A stretch of DNA of 64,000 nt from Muricea muricata. Its lineage: Eukaryota; Cnidaria; Anthozoa; Malacalcyonacea; Plexauridae. Under the pieces are notes generated by a model. It was not told the DNA's origin. It saw only the letters and a list, made by a program, of their open reading frames with translations, and did no database searches. Shown here piece after piece: positions 1 to 64,000 of the stretch; the stretch's first letter is position 1, and every line of letters starts with the position of its first letter. Both the position numbers and the translations under genes were made by a program. The DNA is taken from assembly GCA_963855995.1 (NCBI GenBank), contig OY979716.1, forward strand, positions 31,488,230-31,552,229. The letters are read 5' to 3'.

Positions 1-61533
<61,533 letters not shown>

Positions 61534-61648
61534 CTGTTGTGGAGGAAACAATAAAATCATATTACTAATGTCAGGATTCAATGAAAGCAAAAATAACATA
61601 TTTGATTGTGTCTCAGCGAAAGGAATTCGTTTGATATTCGCTTAAAAT

Positions 61649-62370
61649 GTTTACAAGTCTATGACAAGTTTTTTTTACATCTTCAGAAGATATACACCAA
61701 AGGCCTAAATTTAGGGGCTATTAACAAAGGACGTCGGGTACAATGTTAGATTTTTTAACCCCTCTTCCCTCCCCTTCTTCGCTATTGCCCATATTTGGTG
61801 CCTCTCCCTCCTCCCATAGACATCCAGCATGAATTGCATGCAGTTTTACCTTTGTCGTCATTATAATTACACTAATCATCCTTAAAACACATTTGGTTAA
61901 CTTTAATAACCTCAATAAAACTATTATTAACAACCAGGTCTTTGTCATGGAGGGTCATAACTCCGGGGTACGTTACCCTGTCTTAAACGAGTTACGAAAT
62001 TTATATTGTTTGGCAACATTTCGGAATACATCACTTTTGTAAAAAACAAAACATACCGTGCATGTTTCTACTATTTGATATTTATTTATTCTAATGTTAA
62101 TATTTGCTTTATTCCACACAAAAAAGTGTTTTGTGGTTGCTTTTTAAACTTAGACGTCCGGTTTGTTAAGTAAGTCCCCCCCCCCCCTTCCTCGCTATGT
62201 CCGACTTTGTTCGGATTTCTGCAAACCGTGTCCGACACTCGCATCAGACGTCCTCTGTGTATAGCCACTTAGGTTGCCATAGCACAGCAAGTTTTCTTCT
62301 TAACTATGACGAGCTATATATCAGATGCAAGTTATTAATCCCAAATTTTTTTTGTATAGTGTAAAAGTAA
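61649..62370. other. Region upstream of exon 1, no recognisable content
   Basis: A poly-C run at 62167-62178 and AT-rich sequence. I found no further in-phase exon with confidence and no promoter. Confidence 0.4.
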
Positions 62371-62504
62371 TAAGTTTGTCAACAAATAACGATATATGTA
62401 AGGTAACACTTGTAAACCATATTAAAGATGAGAAAAAGGGATGTTTTAACAATACCAATTGACAAGCAAGGATGCTTATCAAAGTTAACAATACATAAAA
62501 ATTG

Positions 62505-64000
62505 CGGCTCAAATTGCCCGTCCCACCAGGGCGCGCGGGACAAATTGAATCTCCATTTGATCTCGAACTTGTTTAGTTCGCTATGGAACTTTTCATCTTT
62601 CATAGCTTGGTTTAACCATGTCGCTGCTGCTTGAAACGTTTTCGCATGGTCCGAGTAAATGAGAGATGGACGACCTCTTCTAGCGATCAATCGTTTGAGA
62701 CTCCCAAGGAAGGATGCTGTCTCAAGACTTTCCAAAACTTCTAAGTAAACTCCCTGAGTCAAGATGCACGCAAACAGGACTAAATACGCTTTCCCTTCTT
62801 TGTTTCTTTTAACCCGGTATTTGATTGGGCCGGCGAAGTCGATCCCAATGACTTTATAGGGAGTTGTTCCTTCTGTGCGCGTTGTTGGTAATTGAGCTGG
62901 TATTGGAGCCGGATAAGATTTGGCCTTAAATTTCTTGCATCTCGTACATCCCTTTCGCGACTTTTTCACCAATCGACGCAGACGAGGTGCCCAAAAATTT
63001 TCGCGAATCTTCGCCATCGTCAGGATAACTCCTACTGAAGTGTCGCTATATGGGCTTCTTCGAACAGTTTTACGCTAAACAATGAACTGTCCGGCAGGTA
63101 AATAGGGAGCTTTCCTTGCACTCGTCCCCTGCAATTTAGAATGCCATTCGTGTCAGCATGTATGTTCAGTTGGACTGAATCATTTGCAAACTTTGGGTCT
63201 CCTTTCGCCTTTGCTTGTACTCTGCCAATCCACCATTGGCGTTGCTGATCAATCTCGTCTGTTGTCAACGGACCGTGTCGTCCGCCCTGCGATGTTTTCA
63301 CTCGACTATTATCCAGAAATCTTTTCACCCAAGCACCAATCCTTAGGGTTTTCGCTAATGGATATTTCTTCAGAACGGCCTCCATAATTGTTGACTGCTC
63401 ATCTTCTATGCTCGTGTTGAGAATTTCTCGCGTTGCTTTCGATTCACTTTGAGAATCAACAGAAGGTTTGACTACGAGGCGCGGTGGCCAATTACTACGA
63501 TTTGACAGCCAGATAGGACCCTTCAACCATAGCGTTGTGAGTTGACCACCTCTACTTCCGAGGTCTGCCGGATTTTCCGTGGTCGGTACATGACGCCACT
63601 CGATTCCTTCTGCTCTTTGGATCTTTGCCACTCGGTTCGTCGCGAACTGCTTGTATTGACCTTGACCTTGAATCCACCATAAGGCTACCGTGCTGTCAGT
63701 CCAACAGTGTTTCTCGTGCGGAATATGACTAAGGGCTCTGCTGGTATTAGTGATTAAATTTGTAGCCATATGACATGCGACGAGTTCCAACCTTGGTATG
63801 GTTAGTCCCTTCTTTGCAAGTCTAGCCTTCGCAGCTAGCAGCTCTTGGGTAACCCCGGATGATTGTCGCGTTACTGTATACACCGCTGCACAGAGTCCCT
63901 CACCGCTGGCATCGCCGAATCCATGAATTTCCAAACTTTGTACCGGCTCTTGGAAATGGCAATAGGTCTTGGTACAGTCACTTCGCTTCCCAAATTTCCC
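62505..64000 (-). pseudogene. BEL/Pao retrotransposon pol fragment (RNase H and integrase)
   Basis: Reading down from the window edge: RNase H-type HGFGDASGEGLCAAVYTV, LTIPRLELVA, WTDSTVALWWIQG with the acidic residues in place, then WRHVPTTENPADLGSRG. A linker ends LFEEAHIATLQ followed by a stop. The frame shifts by one base at about 63018-63031, where the zinc-binding region should begin, and continues MAKIRENFWAPRLRRLVKKS, C-RCKKFKAK, VIGIDFAGPIKYR (first Asp), LIYSDHAKTFQAA (second Asp) and SRAPWWDGQFE (Glu). Directly after the Glu, at about 62510, similarity ends in unrelated sequence, so the DUF5641-type C-terminus and LTR are missing. The 5' part lies beyond the window. Confidence 0.93.

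Overview
The window is animal nuclear DNA: AT-rich, with short spliced exons, long introns packed with transposon debris, no operons and no RNA genes that I can identify. The transposon families (R2/NeSL-like LINEs with a C-terminal zinc knuckle or nuclease domain, a Penelope-like element, BEL/Pao elements, a multicopy RING gene of the kind I know from corals, and a SWIM plus HTH/DDE transposase composite) point to a cnidarian, most likely an anthozoan. That assignment is inference from family recognition only.

One host gene dominates. By joining splice sites by hand I could build a 28-exon minus-strand gene model running from about 61.5 kb down to base 1 and out of the window. It encodes the N-terminal part (about 2,010 codons) of an RNF213 (mysterin)-type giant AAA+ E3 ubiquitin ligase. 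Every junction keeps the reading frame. Exons 4-28 are well supported. Exons 1-3, which encode a charged linker, fit by phase but are less certain. The missing part (remaining AAA modules, RING and C-terminus) must lie beyond base 1, and the promoter and start codon lie beyond the first exons seen here.

Layout: 1-9.7 kb holds exons 28-21 around degraded LINEs (4.7-7.7 kb). 9.7-17 kb is one intron with a LINE fragment, two nested inverted repeats and a 2.9-kb palindrome. 17-22 kb holds exons 20-17, a short MITE and an internally deleted BEL/Pao element with PPT and LTR start. 22.1-27.9 kb is one intron nearly filled by a 5-kb palindrome whose arms each carry a two-exon RING gene. 28-37 kb holds exons 16-12 with a 1.16-kb TIR element, a Penelope-like inverted pair, a MITE, a LINE fragment and a 110-bp minisatellite. 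37-53 kb holds exons 11-4 with foldback elements, a long (CA)n tract, a head-to-tail MITE pair and a Tc1-like HTH fragment. 53-61.6 kb holds exons 3-1, a broken SWIM/transposase composite, several MITEs (one with a perfect 8-bp target duplication) and a tandem duplication that copied an exon. 62.4-64 kb is a BEL/Pao pol fragment cut by the window edge.

The most striking feature is the number of long inverted repeats inside introns of a single gene. Each would be transcribed into pre-mRNA able to fold into kilobase-scale dsRNA, and the gene is homologous to a ligase linked to antimicrobial and antiviral defence in vertebrates.
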